Assembly (NCBI GenBank): GCA_030632625.1
Contig: DAOVUK010000137.1
Location: forward strand, 1 to 7,585
Reading direction: 5' to 3'
DNA from: Gammaproteobacteria bacterium
GTDB taxonomy: Bacteria; Pseudomonadota; Gammaproteobacteria; GRL18
Length of the DNA: 7,585 bases
The first letter of the stretch is position 1; each line of letters begins with the position of its first letter. Positions 1-7,041 of the stretch are shown piece after piece. A program made the position numbers and the translations under genes. Below the pieces are notes generated by a model that saw nothing but the letters and a program-made list of their open reading frames with translations, was not told the DNA's origin and did not search any database.

Positions 1-1275
1 AACAATGCGGGCCTTATCTAATTGAGCAGTATCTCTTGTTTTGATGACAGCATCTGAATAGTTCATCAGCAGAGAAACATCGCTGCTGTCTAAGGCAACC
101 GCTTTAGCATAGGCCTCTGCTGAATCAATATGACGATTTAATACAGCATAAGATTTACCTAATGATTTCCAGCCTTTGATATCCTGCGGATTATCTTTCA
201 CCCGTTGTTCAACTCTGGCAACCATTGAAGCAATAAATGCCTGTTCTTCTGCAGATCCTGTTAACTGTTGACCTGGTGCCGGCCCTGCAGGCGCCGCAGA
301 TGCCGTTTCACCAGCTTGTTTTGAAGTTTTGGCGGCGCTTTCAGTTGGCTGGGTATTAACCACACCAGCTGCTTGTGGGTTTATCTGCTTAAGATAAGCC
401 AATACAATTTTCGCCTGTTCACCATTTGCCGGCAACAAGCTTAATAAATGTGTCCAGTGCTCAACAGCCTGTGCCTTATTCCCCGCCTCATAGTCGAGAA
501 AACCCATAAACCATAAGGCATCGCCATTATCAGGATTAGTTGCCAGCATTTCATCCAGAAGTGCCCTGGCTTTTTCATAAGCCTCTTTTTGCCCGGTTTG
601 CATTAAGGCTTCAGCATAATTGACTTCCAGCTCCGGCATTGGCTCGGCTTTATTTCGTTTTACCAGTGCTAAGGCTTTTTCATAAGCCGCTGCCGCATCT
701 GGATAGCGTTTCATCACCACATAGGAACGGCCCAGCATATTCCAGCCCTGGGCATTGTCTGGATTACTCTGCAATTTCTTTTCTAAAGAAGTCACCATGG
801 AAGCAATATCAGGTACCTGCTTCTGCCCCCCCGAAGTATGAGATTGAACCGATGACCGGGCAGCTGGTTGCTGCAATACCACCTGTTCAAAGTTTTCAGG
901 CATAATTGAGAGATAAGTAATCACTGAAAAAACTGGAATAATGATCAAAAATGCAATAGTTAGTTTTTTAGCACTGCTCTTAGAAAGTTGTGTTAATTCT
1001 GTGACAGCAGAGCCTTCAGCATCCTGAATCAGGCTGTGTTCTATTTCATTTTTCGCCTGAATTCGTCCTTCTTCATCCAGTAAACCATTGGCAAAATCTT
1101 GCTCGATCTGAACTTTCTTTTGTTCATAAAGCTCAATATTCAGATCTTTACGCTGGTTGATTTTTTTTTGGCTTTCGACCAGCTCACTATCTGAATAGGT
1201 TTTAAATAACGGTCTTATTAATAAAGCAATCACTATAACTGCCAACACCACACAAATTAACCATAATACCCACAT
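1..1275 (-). CDS. ccmI: CcmI, cytochrome c maturation TPR protein (C-terminus cut by window edge)
   Basis: An open frame of 425 codons starts with ATG at 1275 and runs without a stop to base 1, so the C-terminus lies outside. CcmI is the membrane chaperone that binds apocytochrome c C-termini and presents them to the CcmF/CcmH ligase. Two membrane helices are visible (about residues 2-20 and 105-124), with a charged, coiled-coil-like cytoplasmic stretch between them (about 30-85), followed by a periplasmic TPR region. The TPR module at 157-204 recurs at 348-395 (24 of 48 positions identical, no gaps), after an Ala/Pro/Gln/Thr-rich linker at about 300-345. Typical CcmI has one such block, so this protein looks enlarged. 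The start lies 21 nt after the ccmH stop and is preceded by AAGG about 10 nt upstream. The family call is confident; the full length is unknown. Confidence 0.93.
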   Translation of the reverse strand, partial: MWVLWLICVVLAVIVIALLIRPLFKTYSDSELVESQKKINQRKDLNIELYEQKKVQIEQDFANGLLDEEGRIQAKNEIEHSLIQDAEGSAVTELTQLSKSSAKKLTIAFLIIIPVFSVITYLSIMPENFEQVVLQQPAARSSVQSHTSGGQKQVPDIASMVTSLEKKLQSNPDNAQGWNMLGRSYVVMKRYPDAAAAYEKALALVKRNKAEPMPELEVNYAEALMQTGQKEAYEKARALLDEMLATNPDNGDALWFMGFLDYEAGNKAQAVEHWTHLLSLLPANGEQAKIVLAYLKQINPQAAGVVNTQPTESAAKTSKQAGETASAAPAGPAPGQQLTGSAEEQAFIASMVARVEQRVKDNPQDIKGWKSLGKSYAVLNRHIDSAEAYAKAVALDSSDVSLLMNYSDAVIKTRDTAQLDKARIV

Positions 1276-1296
1276 GCTTGATTTACCTTTTTTATA

Positions 1297-1818
1297 CTAT
1301 TTGTTTTTCAGGATGGCCTGTAACTTTTCTTTTTCCTGCTCAGAAAGTGCTGAACTATCCGTATGTTTTTCATCTTTATCCGCTTTTATTTTTTTCAGCA
1401 AAACAAAGATTCCAAAAAACATCAACACAAAAGGGCCACCCCAAAGCAGCCAGGTTTGAGCTTTAAATGGCGGATCATACAAAACAAAATCACCATAGCG
1501 CTCTACCATGAATTCAGTTACTTGTTCTTTATTTTTACCCTGCTTCAGCATTTTTGCGACTTCCCGGCGTAAATCATCCGCCAACTCAGCATTGGAATCG
1601 ATCAGGTTTTGATTCTGACAGACAAGACAGCGCAATTCTTCTGACAATTCCAGATAATCTTTTTCAATTTGAGCATCTTCAAAAACAATGGGTTCTTTTG
1701 GCTGGCCTCTGGGACCCGCCTGTAAATGAAGAGGCAAGAGGCATAGTATAAAAAACAGTATGCTAGACAAGCCTAAAAGTCGAGATGTTGAATTTTTTTT
1801 CATTGTCATGCTAAGCAT
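1297..1818 (-). CDS. ccmH: CcmH, cytochrome c maturation thiol oxidoreductase
   Basis: The product is 173 aa and belongs to the CcmH/CycL family. This periplasmic, membrane-anchored protein reduces or complexes the CXXCH cysteines of apocytochrome c before heme attachment. The diagnostic motif LRCLVCQNQ lies at 62-70, with the redox cysteines at 64 and 67. An N-terminal hydrophobic signal segment spans about 13-34, and a second membrane helix spans about 122-142 after the conserved stretch YGDFVLYDPPF, followed by a charged cytoplasmic tail. It lacks the TPR extension fused to E. coli CcmH; that role falls to the separate downstream ccmI. The ATG overlaps the ccmG stop as TAATG, which suggests coupled translation. 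In-frame ATGs at codons 4 and 6 are alternative starts, and no strong ribosome binding site decides between them (AGG lies about 10 nt before the first). Confidence 0.95.
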   Translation of the reverse strand: MLSMTMKKNSTSRLLGLSSILFFILCLLPLHLQAGPRGQPKEPIVFEDAQIEKDYLELSEELRCLVCQNQNLIDSNAELADDLRREVAKMLKQGKNKEQVTEFMVERYGDFVLYDPPFKAQTWLLWGGPFVLMFFGIFVLLKKIKADKDEKHTDSSALSEQEKEKLQAILKNK

Positions 1819-2354
1819 TATGATTCTGCCTGTAGTTGCTTAATCATTGGTAAAATTTTCTCACTGATGTCCTGCTGATAGACAGGGCCGGTATGTTTGT
1901 AGCGGATCATGCCTTTTTTATCAATCACAAAAGTTTCCGGCGTACCATAAACACCCCAGTCAATACCGGCTCGCCCGGTGATATCATGAGCACTTTTCAC
2001 ATAGGGATTGCCATAAGCATTCAACCAGCGACGTGCATCAGTTAATTCATCTTTATAATTGATGCCATAAATTTTAATGCCCTGTTCTGCTATCACATTA
2101 AGCAGCCGGTGTTCAGCACGACAGGAAACACACCATGAAGCCCAGATATTGACCAACGATACCTGTCCCTTAAGATCTTCACTACTGAACATCTGTTGCT
2201 GGTCTTCTACCGTAGGGATAGAAAATTCAGGCACCGCCTTACCAATCAGCGGCGATGGTACATCACGTACATACTTTGCCTTCATTAGTCCGACTACCAG
2301 TAATACGACTAATAGACCAAAGATTATCAGAGGGGTCATAAATTGTTTTTTCAT
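1818..2354 (-). CDS. ccmG: CcmG/DsbE, thiol:disulfide interchange protein for cytochrome c maturation
   Basis: The product is 178 aa and resembles E. coli CcmG (185 aa). It is a membrane-anchored periplasmic thioredoxin-like reductant that receives electrons from DsbD/CcdA and passes them to CcmH or apocytochrome c. One N-terminal anchor helix spans about 6-24. The thioredoxin fold follows, with active site WCVSC (Cys75, Cys78), the conserved RAEH after it, and GVYGTPE at 134-140, which carries the cis-proline (139). The usual ccmF-ccmG overlap is lost: 462 bp of palindromic repeats separate it from ccmF. The ATG is preceded only by a weak GAG about 11 nt upstream and by an AT-rich tract (about 2372-2400). 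Expression therefore depends either on read-through across the repeats or on an unidentified local promoter. Confidence 0.96.
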   Translation of the reverse strand: MKKQFMTPLIIFGLLVVLLVVGLMKAKYVRDVPSPLIGKAVPEFSIPTVEDQQQMFSSEDLKGQVSLVNIWASWCVSCRAEHRLLNVIAEQGIKIYGINYKDELTDARRWLNAYGNPYVKSAHDITGRAGIDWGVYGTPETFVIDKKGMIRYKHTGPVYQQDISEKILPMIKQLQAES

Positions 2355-2423
2355 CAGACTTTTTACTCTATTTCTTATATATATATGTTAATTGTTCTTA
2401 TATTGGGGTGTAGTAATCCGTAC

Positions 2424-2533
2424 TAAGGTATACGGGTTCGCCTGTGCGGGGACGCTGCAAGTACGTCCGTGTAACGCTTAGCCTCGACATCCCTGTCTCG
2501 ACATACCCCACCCAGACCAACCCGCATACCTTA
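2424..2533 (+). repeat. Structured palindromic element, copy 1 (conserved core plus private stem)
   Basis: A 62-nt core (2448-2509, GGGG...CCCC) contains short internal hairpins (GGACG/CGTCC at 2450-2454 and 2464-2468; GACA/TGTC at 2486-2489 and 2494-2497). The flanks outside the core pair with each other: 2424-2447 against 2510-2533, with 16 of the 21 positions nearest the core complementary, plus three outermost pairs (TAA/TTA). The same core recurs inverted at 2697-2758 with 58 of 62 positions identical, but copy 2 has an unrelated flanking stem. No protein is encoded. It looks like a non-autonomous mobile or structured-RNA element. Confidence 0.8.
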
Positions 2534-2562
2534 TCACTCATTTTGTTCTTTAACTTGTTCCA

Positions 2563-2646
2563 GTGTTGTCCCAAAAGCAAAGACAAAAGCCAAGAAATGC
2601 ATTTTTCTTTATTCTTTTTCTTTTGCTTTTGCTTTTGGGACAGCAC
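2563..2646. repeat. Central hairpin with CTTTTG-repeat arm
   Basis: Arms 2567-2589 and 2620-2642 are complementary at 21 of 23 positions. The pairing extends outward to 2563/2646 with one G-T wobble. The right arm holds three tandem copies of CTTTTG (2620-2637). The loop contains the palindrome AAATGCATTT followed by a pyrimidine-rich run. No T-run follows the stem on either strand, so it does not look like an intrinsic terminator. It sits between the two inverted structured elements. Confidence 0.75.
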
Positions 2647-2665
2647 GATTGAATATAAATGACAT

Positions 2666-2789
2666 AAGAGTGTTGGGTAGACTGGTGCATATGAATGGGG
2701 TATGCCGAGACATGGATGTCGAGTCTAAGCGCTACACGGACGTACTTGCAGCGTCCCCAGTCATATGCACCAGTCTACCCGGCACGCTT
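2666..2789 (-). repeat. Structured palindromic element, copy 2 (inverted relative to copy 1)
   Basis: The core at 2697-2758 is the reverse complement of the copy 1 core with four differences. Its own flanks pair nearly perfectly: 2675-2696 against 2759-2780, 21 of 22 complementary. The stem continues outward, with wobbles and one mismatch, to 2666/2789. This flanking stem shares no evident sequence with that of copy 1, although both enclose the same core. On the ccm transcript, the two cores could also pair with each other as a hairpin of about 62 bp. Confidence 0.82.
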
Positions 2790-2816
2790 TCTTATTCCAA
2801 AGTTATCCCTAACGCC

Positions 2817-4769
2817 TCACGCAGCCACAGTTTTATTATTCGACACTTTCAAACGATAACGTCTATCCAATACTGTAACAAAACCACCCAGCCCCATGAA
2901 GATACAGCCTAACCAGATCCAGCGAATAAAGGGTTTGTAATAAATTCTTAAGCTCCAGGCACCATTGTCCAATTGTTCCGCCAATGCCACAAACAGGTCA
3001 CGAAATAATCCTGCATCAATACCGGCTTCAGTCATCGGCATACCACGTACCTGGTAGATCCGTTTTTCCGGTCTCAGTACAGCAACTTCTTCACCTTCAG
3101 AACCTATTACACTTATTGCCCCTTCATAGCCGATATAATTAGGACCCTCATGACTCTTGGCACCTTCAAAGGTAAATGAATAGCCACCCAGAGAGATGGT
3201 ATCACCTCGTTCCATACGTAAATCTTTTTGTAAACTCATTGATTCAGTAAAAGTCACACCCACGACAAAGATCGCTACACCGATATGAGCCAGATTCATA
3301 CCGAAAAAAGTTAAAGGAATTTTCTTTAAGGCAGTAATAAAATTACCTTTATTTCTTACTCGATCCACAAAGCTGGTAACGACACTCGAAACAATAAGTG
3401 TGGCCAGACCAATACTTATTGACACCATCACTGAGCCTTTTTCCAGCAACAGCATTGAAAAACCAACGGAAAAAGCAACAAAGACAGGAATTATCATGTG
3501 TTTAGCAACACGAGAAAAAGTATCGCCCTTCCAACGCATCAACGGTGCCATTGACATGATAACCAGTGCAGGCAGCATAATAGGTACAAACACGGTATTG
3601 AAATACGGTTTACCAACGGATAATTTACCCAAATCAATCAGCTGATCTAAAAGTGGGTACAAGGTGCCTAATAAGACCATAGCACAGGCAACAGTGAGCA
3701 GGATATTACCCAATAGCATAAAGGTATCTTTAGAAAACAGATTAAACTGCCCCCCACCTTTCATGGACGGGCCTCTAATTGCGTAAAGAGTTAAAGAACC
3801 GCCAATCACCAGAACGAGAAAGGCTAAAATAAACGAGCCCCGTGTCGGATCAGAAGCAAAGGCATGCACCGAGACCAGAACACCGGAACGAACCAGAAAA
3901 GTACCCAGCAAGCTCAGAGAAAAAGCAATGAGTGCCAATAACACGGTCCAGCTTTTAAACGCACCGCGCTTTTCAGTCACAACTAATGAGTGTATCAGTG
4001 CGGTGCCTACAAGCCAGGGCATAAATGAAGCATTTTCGACCGGGTCCCAGAACCACCAGCCGCCCCAGCCCAATTCATAATAGGCCCACCAGCTTCCCAA
4101 AGCGATACCCAGGGTTAGAAATACCCAGGCAATCACTGTCCAGGGACGAGACCAGCGCGCCCAGGCAGAATCAAGCTGACCGGAAATCAGGCCGGCAATG
4201 GTAATACTAAAAACAACAGAGAAACCAACATAGCCCATATAAAGCATAGGCGGATGAATCACCAGACCAAAATCCTGTAATAAAGGGTTCAGATCTTTGC
4301 CGTCTAAAGCGGCAGGGAAAAGACGTTCGAAAGGGTTTGAGGTAAATATGATGAATAACAGGAAACCAATGCTCAGCATACCCATCACAGACAGAACTCT
4401 GGACGTCATGGACAGAGGTAAACTCTTACTGAAAAAGGCCACAGCCATAGTCCAGCCGGAGAGGATCAGCATCCACAATAAAAAGGAGCCTTCATGTGCT
4501 CCCCATACGGCTGAGATTTTAAACATCATCGGCAGTGCCGAATTAGAATTCGCCGCCACATAACGTACAGAAAAATCATCAATGGTAAAAGAATAAGCCA
4601 GAGCAATAAATGAAACTGAGACTAAAAAGAATTGAGCGACCACTGCATATCGAGAAAGCTGCATCAGTTGAAGATTATTCTTATGAGCGCCAATCATGGG
4701 TAAAATAGCAAGGATAATAGAAACAGCTAAGGCAATAGTCAGGGAAAAACTCCCAATCTCAGGTATCAT
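2817..4769 (-). CDS. ccmF: CcmF, cytochrome c heme lyase subunit
   Basis: The product is 650 aa, almost the same length as E. coli CcmF (647 aa). It is the polytopic inner-membrane core of the System I ligase, which takes heme from holo-CcmE and attaches it to apocytochrome c together with CcmH and CcmI. The heme-handling WWD motif is intact ([18 protein letters not shown], about 235-252). The conserved histidines are present at 172 ([10 protein letters not shown]), 260 (ALIHS), 302 (SVHAF) and 495 (LAHIG). More than ten hydrophobic segments are seen, with a large periplasmic loop near 510-610 and a last helix at about 613-634. The start overlaps the ccmE stop (ATGA) and has AGGAG about 10 nt upstream. 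The end is intact, so the repeat island downstream has not truncated the gene. Confidence 0.98.
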   Translation of the reverse strand: MIPEIGSFSLTIALAVSIILAILPMIGAHKNNLQLMQLSRYAVVAQFFLVSVSFIALAYSFTIDDFSVRYVAANSNSALPMMFKISAVWGAHEGSFLLWMLILSGWTMAVAFFSKSLPLSMTSRVLSVMGMLSIGFLLFIIFTSNPFERLFPAALDGKDLNPLLQDFGLVIHPPMLYMGYVGFSVVFSITIAGLISGQLDSAWARWSRPWTVIAWVFLTLGIALGSWWAYYELGWGGWWFWDPVENASFMPWLVGTALIHSLVVTEKRGAFKSWTVLLALIAFSLSLLGTFLVRSGVLVSVHAFASDPTRGSFILAFLVLVIGGSLTLYAIRGPSMKGGGQFNLFSKDTFMLLGNILLTVACAMVLLGTLYPLLDQLIDLGKLSVGKPYFNTVFVPIMLPALVIMSMAPLMRWKGDTFSRVAKHMIIPVFVAFSVGFSMLLLEKGSVMVSISIGLATLIVSSVVTSFVDRVRNKGNFITALKKIPLTFFGMNLAHIGVAIFVVGVTFTESMSLQKDLRMERGDTISLGGYSFTFEGAKSHEGPNYIGYEGAISVIGSEGEEVAVLRPEKRIYQVRGMPMTEAGIDAGLFRDLFVALAEQLDNGAWSLRIYYKPFIRWIWLGCIFMGLGGFVTVLDRRYRLKVSNNKTVAA

Positions 4770-5284
4770 AGTGCTTTTTCTCCTGAAGCGGCTGTTTCGG
4801 TCGCTGTTTTAACCATTGCTTTTTTACCTTCTACATGCGCTTTATCTAATGCGTCCTGAACTTCCGGAGGCATATAATTTTCATCATGTTTGGCCAGCAC
4901 TTCATCAGCAACAAAATGTGCTAATTTACCCTTAGGCGTATCAATAGTGCTGCCATCCAGCTTACCGGTCGCAACAATACCCTGCCCCTCACGAAACAAG
5001 TCCGGCAAGATCCCTACATAGGTCACCGCGATGGTTTCAGCATTATCAGTAATGTCAAAATGAATGGTCATACCATCTTTTTCACGTTTAACACTGCCGT
5101 TAGTGACCAGTCCGCCCAGCCGAAAGGAATGATCAATAGGTGCTTCACCCGCTTTTACCTGGGTTGGGCTAAAAAAGTACAACAAGTTTTGATCCAGAGC
5201 TTTAAGTCCTAATGTTACTGCTGCGCCGACACCGGCTAATATTAAGAATACCAGTATCAGGCGATTTTTACGTTTCGGATTCAT
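4766..5284 (-). CDS. ccmE: CcmE, periplasmic heme chaperone
   Basis: The product is 172 aa, within the usual size range. CcmE binds heme covalently through a histidine in the CcmABCD complex and carries it to CcmF. An N-terminal membrane anchor spans about 8-29 after a basic stretch. The OB-fold domain contains RLGGLV (55-60) and the conserved stretch around [14 protein letters not shown] (89-102). The heme-binding motif [11 protein letters not shown] is present, with covalent His133 and axial Tyr137. The flexible C-terminal tail is rich in Lys, Ala and Thr. This is the histidine-type CcmE, not the cysteine-type variant of some archaea and deltaproteobacteria. The ATG overlaps the ccmD stop (ATGA) and is preceded by a strong AGGAG 5 nt upstream; the stop overlaps the ccmF start. 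Confidence 0.98.
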   Translation of the reverse strand: MNPKRKNRLILVFLILAGVGAAVTLGLKALDQNLLYFFSPTQVKAGEAPIDHSFRLGGLVTNGSVKREKDGMTIHFDITDNAETIAVTYVGILPDLFREGQGIVATGKLDGSTIDTPKGKLAHFVADEVLAKHDENYMPPEVQDALDKAHVEGKKAMVKTATETAASGEKAL

Positions 5285-5442
5285 TGCTTCTCCTCGCGAC
5301 GATATTTCATCATTAATTCTTTAAAAATACTCTTTTTGTCCATAAGCGGTTTGATAGCGACATAGCTCATAAGAACAAGCGCAATACCATAAGATGACCA
5401 GACATAGGCACCGTATTTACCCATTTGTAACATTTCCAGCAT
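5281..5442 (-). CDS. ccmD: CcmD, small membrane protein of the heme-export complex
   Basis: The product is 53 aa with the start chosen here. CcmD is a small single-helix protein that stabilises CcmABC and helps release holo-CcmE from CcmC. The family signature [13 protein letters not shown] (compare MGGYAFFVW in E. coli) precedes one membrane helix at about 15-35, followed by a basic cytoplasmic tail ending KYRREEKQ. I place the start at the ATG at 5442, because GAGAG sits 6-7 nt upstream and the N-terminus then has the usual length. A TTG at 5469 would add nine residues and is less likely. The gene overlaps ccmE by 4 bases. It is separated from ccmC by 146 bp holding repeats. Confidence 0.9.
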   Translation of the reverse strand: MLEMLQMGKYGAYVWSSYGIALVLMSYVAIKPLMDKKSIFKELMMKYRREEKQ

Positions 5443-5473
5443 TTTTAACTCTCTGTATAGAACATACAATTAT

Positions 5474-5530
5474 CAGGGCGAACACATCGCTTCGCCCCTA
5501 CTATAGGGGCAGACCTATGTGTCTGCCCTG
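5474..5530. repeat. Double-hairpin palindromic repeat in the ccmC-ccmD gap
   Basis: Two 26-nt halves (5474-5499 and 5505-5530) are inverted copies, 20 of 26 positions matching, around a 5-nt spacer. Each half can also fold alone, as GCGAA...TTCGC in the left half and GCAGAC...GTCTGC in the right. The six differences between halves sit mostly in these small stems and keep the local pairing. The motif TTCGCCCCTA at 5491-5500 recurs at 7075-7084, so the left half belongs to the same family as the repeat upstream of ccmB. A T-rich run (5531-5538) follows it on the plus strand only, antisense to the operon. Confidence 0.8.
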
Positions 5531-5535
5531 TTTAT

Positions 5536-5609
5536 TTTAACTATTTACTTTAACTATTTACTTTAACTATTTACTTTAACTATTAGCTTTAACTATTAGC
5601 TTTAACTAT
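5536..5609. repeat. 13-bp tandem repeat array running into the ccmC 3' end
   Basis: Five complete 13-bp units plus a 9-bp partial one lie head to tail. Three are TTTAACTATTTAC (5536-5548, 5549-5561, 5562-5574), two are TTTAACTATTAGC (5575-5587, 5588-5600), and TTTAACTAT follows at 5601-5609. The last codons and stop of ccmC (IVKANS, TAA at 5589-5591 as read on the minus strand) lie inside the array, and the remaining copies are downstream of the stop. Each minus-strand unit holds stop codons in all three frames, so copy-number change barely affects the protein. Confidence 0.9.
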
Positions 5610-6350
5610 GTCTTTAACCCAGCGATTATTTTGCTCGGCATATAAGACTTTATTTCGCGCTCTTACTAAGACCACAGTAGCGTAATAAAGTTTAAAACCC
5701 AGCGCCATTAATAATAAAGGAATCAACATAGAGATGTGAATTGAGGGTTTATCGAACTTGGTAACGGTTGCGCCCTGATGCAAAGTGTTCCACCATTCCA
5801 CTGAATAATGGATGATTGGAATATTAATGACACCGACAATAGCCAGAATAGCACAGGCTCTGGCAGCTGCTCTGGGATCTTCAATGGCCGCTTCTAATGC
5901 CATATAACCTAAATAGAGAAACAACAGAATCAGTTCCGCAGTTAAGCGAGCATCCCATACCCACCAGGCTCCCCACATAGGCTTGCCCCAGATAGAGCCT
6001 GTTACTAATGCCAGAAAGGTAAAGGCCGCACCAATGGGCGCACTGCTGCTGGCAATCACATCAGCCAGTTTGATTTTCCAGATCAGACCAACGGCCCCCG
6101 CAGTTGCCATCACCATATAGATGAACATCGACATCCAGGCTGCAGGTACATGGATAAAAATAATCCGGTAGCTGTCTCCCTGCTGATAATCAACCGGCGC
6201 AATAAACAGGCCGTCAATACTACCGACGATTATAAGTATGGCAGCAAGCCAGCCTAACCAGGGGATCAGCTTTCCGGAAATACGATAAAAGTGTTTGGGT
6301 GAAGCAAAGTGATAAATAAATTTCATCACTGATTTCCATAGGAATTTCAT
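5589..6350 (-). CDS. ccmC: CcmC, heme transfer protein of cytochrome c maturation
   Basis: With this start the product is 253 aa (E. coli 245 aa). CcmC is an inner-membrane protein with six helices that loads heme onto CcmE. The WWD motif is intact (WGKPMWGAWWVWDARLTAEL, about 121-140), as are the two flanking heme-ligand histidines, His67 (FIHVPAAW) and His191 (NTLHQG). Three starts are possible. The open frame reaches back to 6407 inside ccmB, which adds a non-hydrophobic, Cys-rich leader unlike the family. The ATG at 6350 overlaps the ccmB stop as TAATG, the same arrangement as ccmG-ccmH, and is chosen here. The ATG at 6326 gives the length closest to E. coli and has GGA 8 nt upstream. The last codons lie in a 13-bp tandem array. 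Confidence 0.96.
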   Translation of the reverse strand: MKFLWKSVMKFIYHFASPKHFYRISGKLIPWLGWLAAILIIVGSIDGLFIAPVDYQQGDSYRIIFIHVPAAWMSMFIYMVMATAGAVGLIWKIKLADVIASSSAPIGAAFTFLALVTGSIWGKPMWGAWWVWDARLTAELILLFLYLGYMALEAAIEDPRAAARACAILAIVGVINIPIIHYSVEWWNTLHQGATVTKFDKPSIHISMLIPLLLMALGFKLYYATVVLVRARNKVLYAEQNNRWVKDIVKANS

Positions 6351-7018
6351 TATTCGAGACTCACTCTTAGTGCAGCAGATGTGGCAATGGGTGCCAGGGT
6401 TAAACAAAAAATCATAAAAGAAGCCAGAAAATAAAGCTGGCCGCTAATCGATAAGCCGGCCATACTGCTGCCAACTGCATTAGCAGAAAATATTAATACC
6501 GGTATATAAAGCGGCAGAACCAATAGTGACAATAACATACCGCCACGTTTCAACGCGACGACCAGGGCCATGCCAATGGCACCAATTAAGCTCAATATCG
6601 GGGTTCCGAGTAATAAAGTAATCATTAAAGTGACAATGGCATCGGGGCTCAGGAACATCACCGTGCCCAATAAAGGGGAGAAAACAATAATGGGAAACCC
6701 GGTGATCAGCCAGTGAACAATAATTTTGGCCAGCACCATAACAGAAAGTGGATACTCACTCAGCAACATGAGCTCCAGAGTACCGTCATCAAAATCAGAA
6801 CGAAACAGAGAGTCCAATGACAGCATAGAGGCTAATAGTGCTGCCACCCAGATAATACCCGGGCCAATTTCTGCCAGTGTCTGTTTCTCGGGACTGATAC
6901 CCAGAGGAAAAAGAGTGACCACAATAACAAAGAAAAACAGCGGGTTAAGTATTTCGCTCTTATGTCTGAAAGCCAGACGTAAATCACGTTTTAACAAGCT
7001 CAAAAAAGCATTATACAA
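6350..7018 (-). CDS. ccmB: CcmB, heme exporter ABC permease subunit
   Basis: The product is 222 aa (E. coli 220 aa). CcmB is the membrane subunit of the CcmABCD complex, which uses CcmA-driven ATP hydrolysis to release holo-CcmE from CcmC. Six hydrophobic segments are visible. Conserved blocks include LRLAFRHKSEILNPLFF (13-29), IIWVAALLASMLSLDSLFR (55-73), DDGTLELMLL (77-86), LLLGTP (135-140) and LKRGGMLLSLLVLPLYIP (156-173). The start is a TTG at 7018 with AGGA 8 nt upstream; no ATG occurs in frame before the upstream stop at 7058-7060, and the N-terminus aligns with E. coli CcmB from there. The stop overlaps the ccmC ATG. No ccmA precedes it: the next 567 bp to the window edge are non-coding repeats. 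Confidence 0.96.
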   Translation of the reverse strand: MYNAFLSLLKRDLRLAFRHKSEILNPLFFFVIVVTLFPLGISPEKQTLAEIGPGIIWVAALLASMLSLDSLFRSDFDDGTLELMLLSEYPLSVMVLAKIIVHWLITGFPIIVFSPLLGTVMFLSPDAIVTLMITLLLGTPILSLIGAIGMALVVALKRGGMLLSLLVLPLYIPVLIFSANAVGSSMAGLSISGQLYFLASFMIFCLTLAPIATSAALRVSLE

Positions 7019-7041
7019 TCTTAATATCCTGAATTGATCCG

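Larger units (their letters stand above)
2355..2816. other. Gene-free island of palindromic elements between ccmF and ccmG
   Basis: These 462 bp lie where ccmF and ccmG usually overlap or abut. From low to high coordinates they hold an AT-rich tract next to ccmG (a run of alternating TA at about 2376-2387), a 110-bp structured element, a central hairpin, a second 124-bp structured element in inverted orientation, and 21-27 bp leading to the ccmF stop. The short open frames that cross this island on both strands run through the inverted repeats and encode nothing recognisable, so I call no gene. The heptamer TTCTTAT occurs at 2395-2401 and 2789-2795, just outside the elements, and could be a target duplication. 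It also occurs at 2372-2378, so chance is likely. Confidence 0.85.

Noticed and set aside
639..905. 88-codon plus-strand open frame
   Set aside because: It is antisense to ccmI, which has a strong family match in the opposite frame. It is a shadow frame.
2372..2420. Dedicated minus-strand promoter for ccmGHI in the AT-rich tract
   Set aside because: TATAAG and TTAACA are present but none of the combinations gives a paired -35 and -10 at normal spacing. The AT-richness makes partial matches expected by chance.
2398..2646. 82-codon minus-strand open frame in the ccmF-ccmG island
   Set aside because: It runs through copy 1 of the inverted element and the A-rich hairpin arm. The N-terminus is a Lys/Gln run from the CTTTTG repeat and there is no family resemblance, so it is treated as a product of repeat sequence.
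2649..2912. 87-codon plus-strand open frame over copy 2 and the ccmF end
   Set aside because: It lies across the second structured element and then antisense to ccmF. Small frames of this kind arise from the repeat itself, and no ribosome binding site or domain supports it.
5281..5469. ccmD starting from TTG at 5469 (62 aa)
   Set aside because: The ATG at 5442 has a GAGAG ribosome binding site at suitable spacing and gives an N-terminus of usual length before the MGKYGAYVW signature.
5474..5538. Intrinsic terminator (GC-rich hairpin followed by TTTATTTT)
   Set aside because: The T-rich run follows the stem only on the plus strand, where no gene is present upstream. On the coding strand no U-run follows and the operon continues into ccmD.
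6351..6407. N-terminal extension of ccmC beginning at 6407
   Set aside because: The extra 19 residues (Cys/His/Ser-rich, not hydrophobic) overlap the ccmB coding end and have no counterpart in the family. The TAATG junction at 6350 matches the ccmG-ccmH arrangement.
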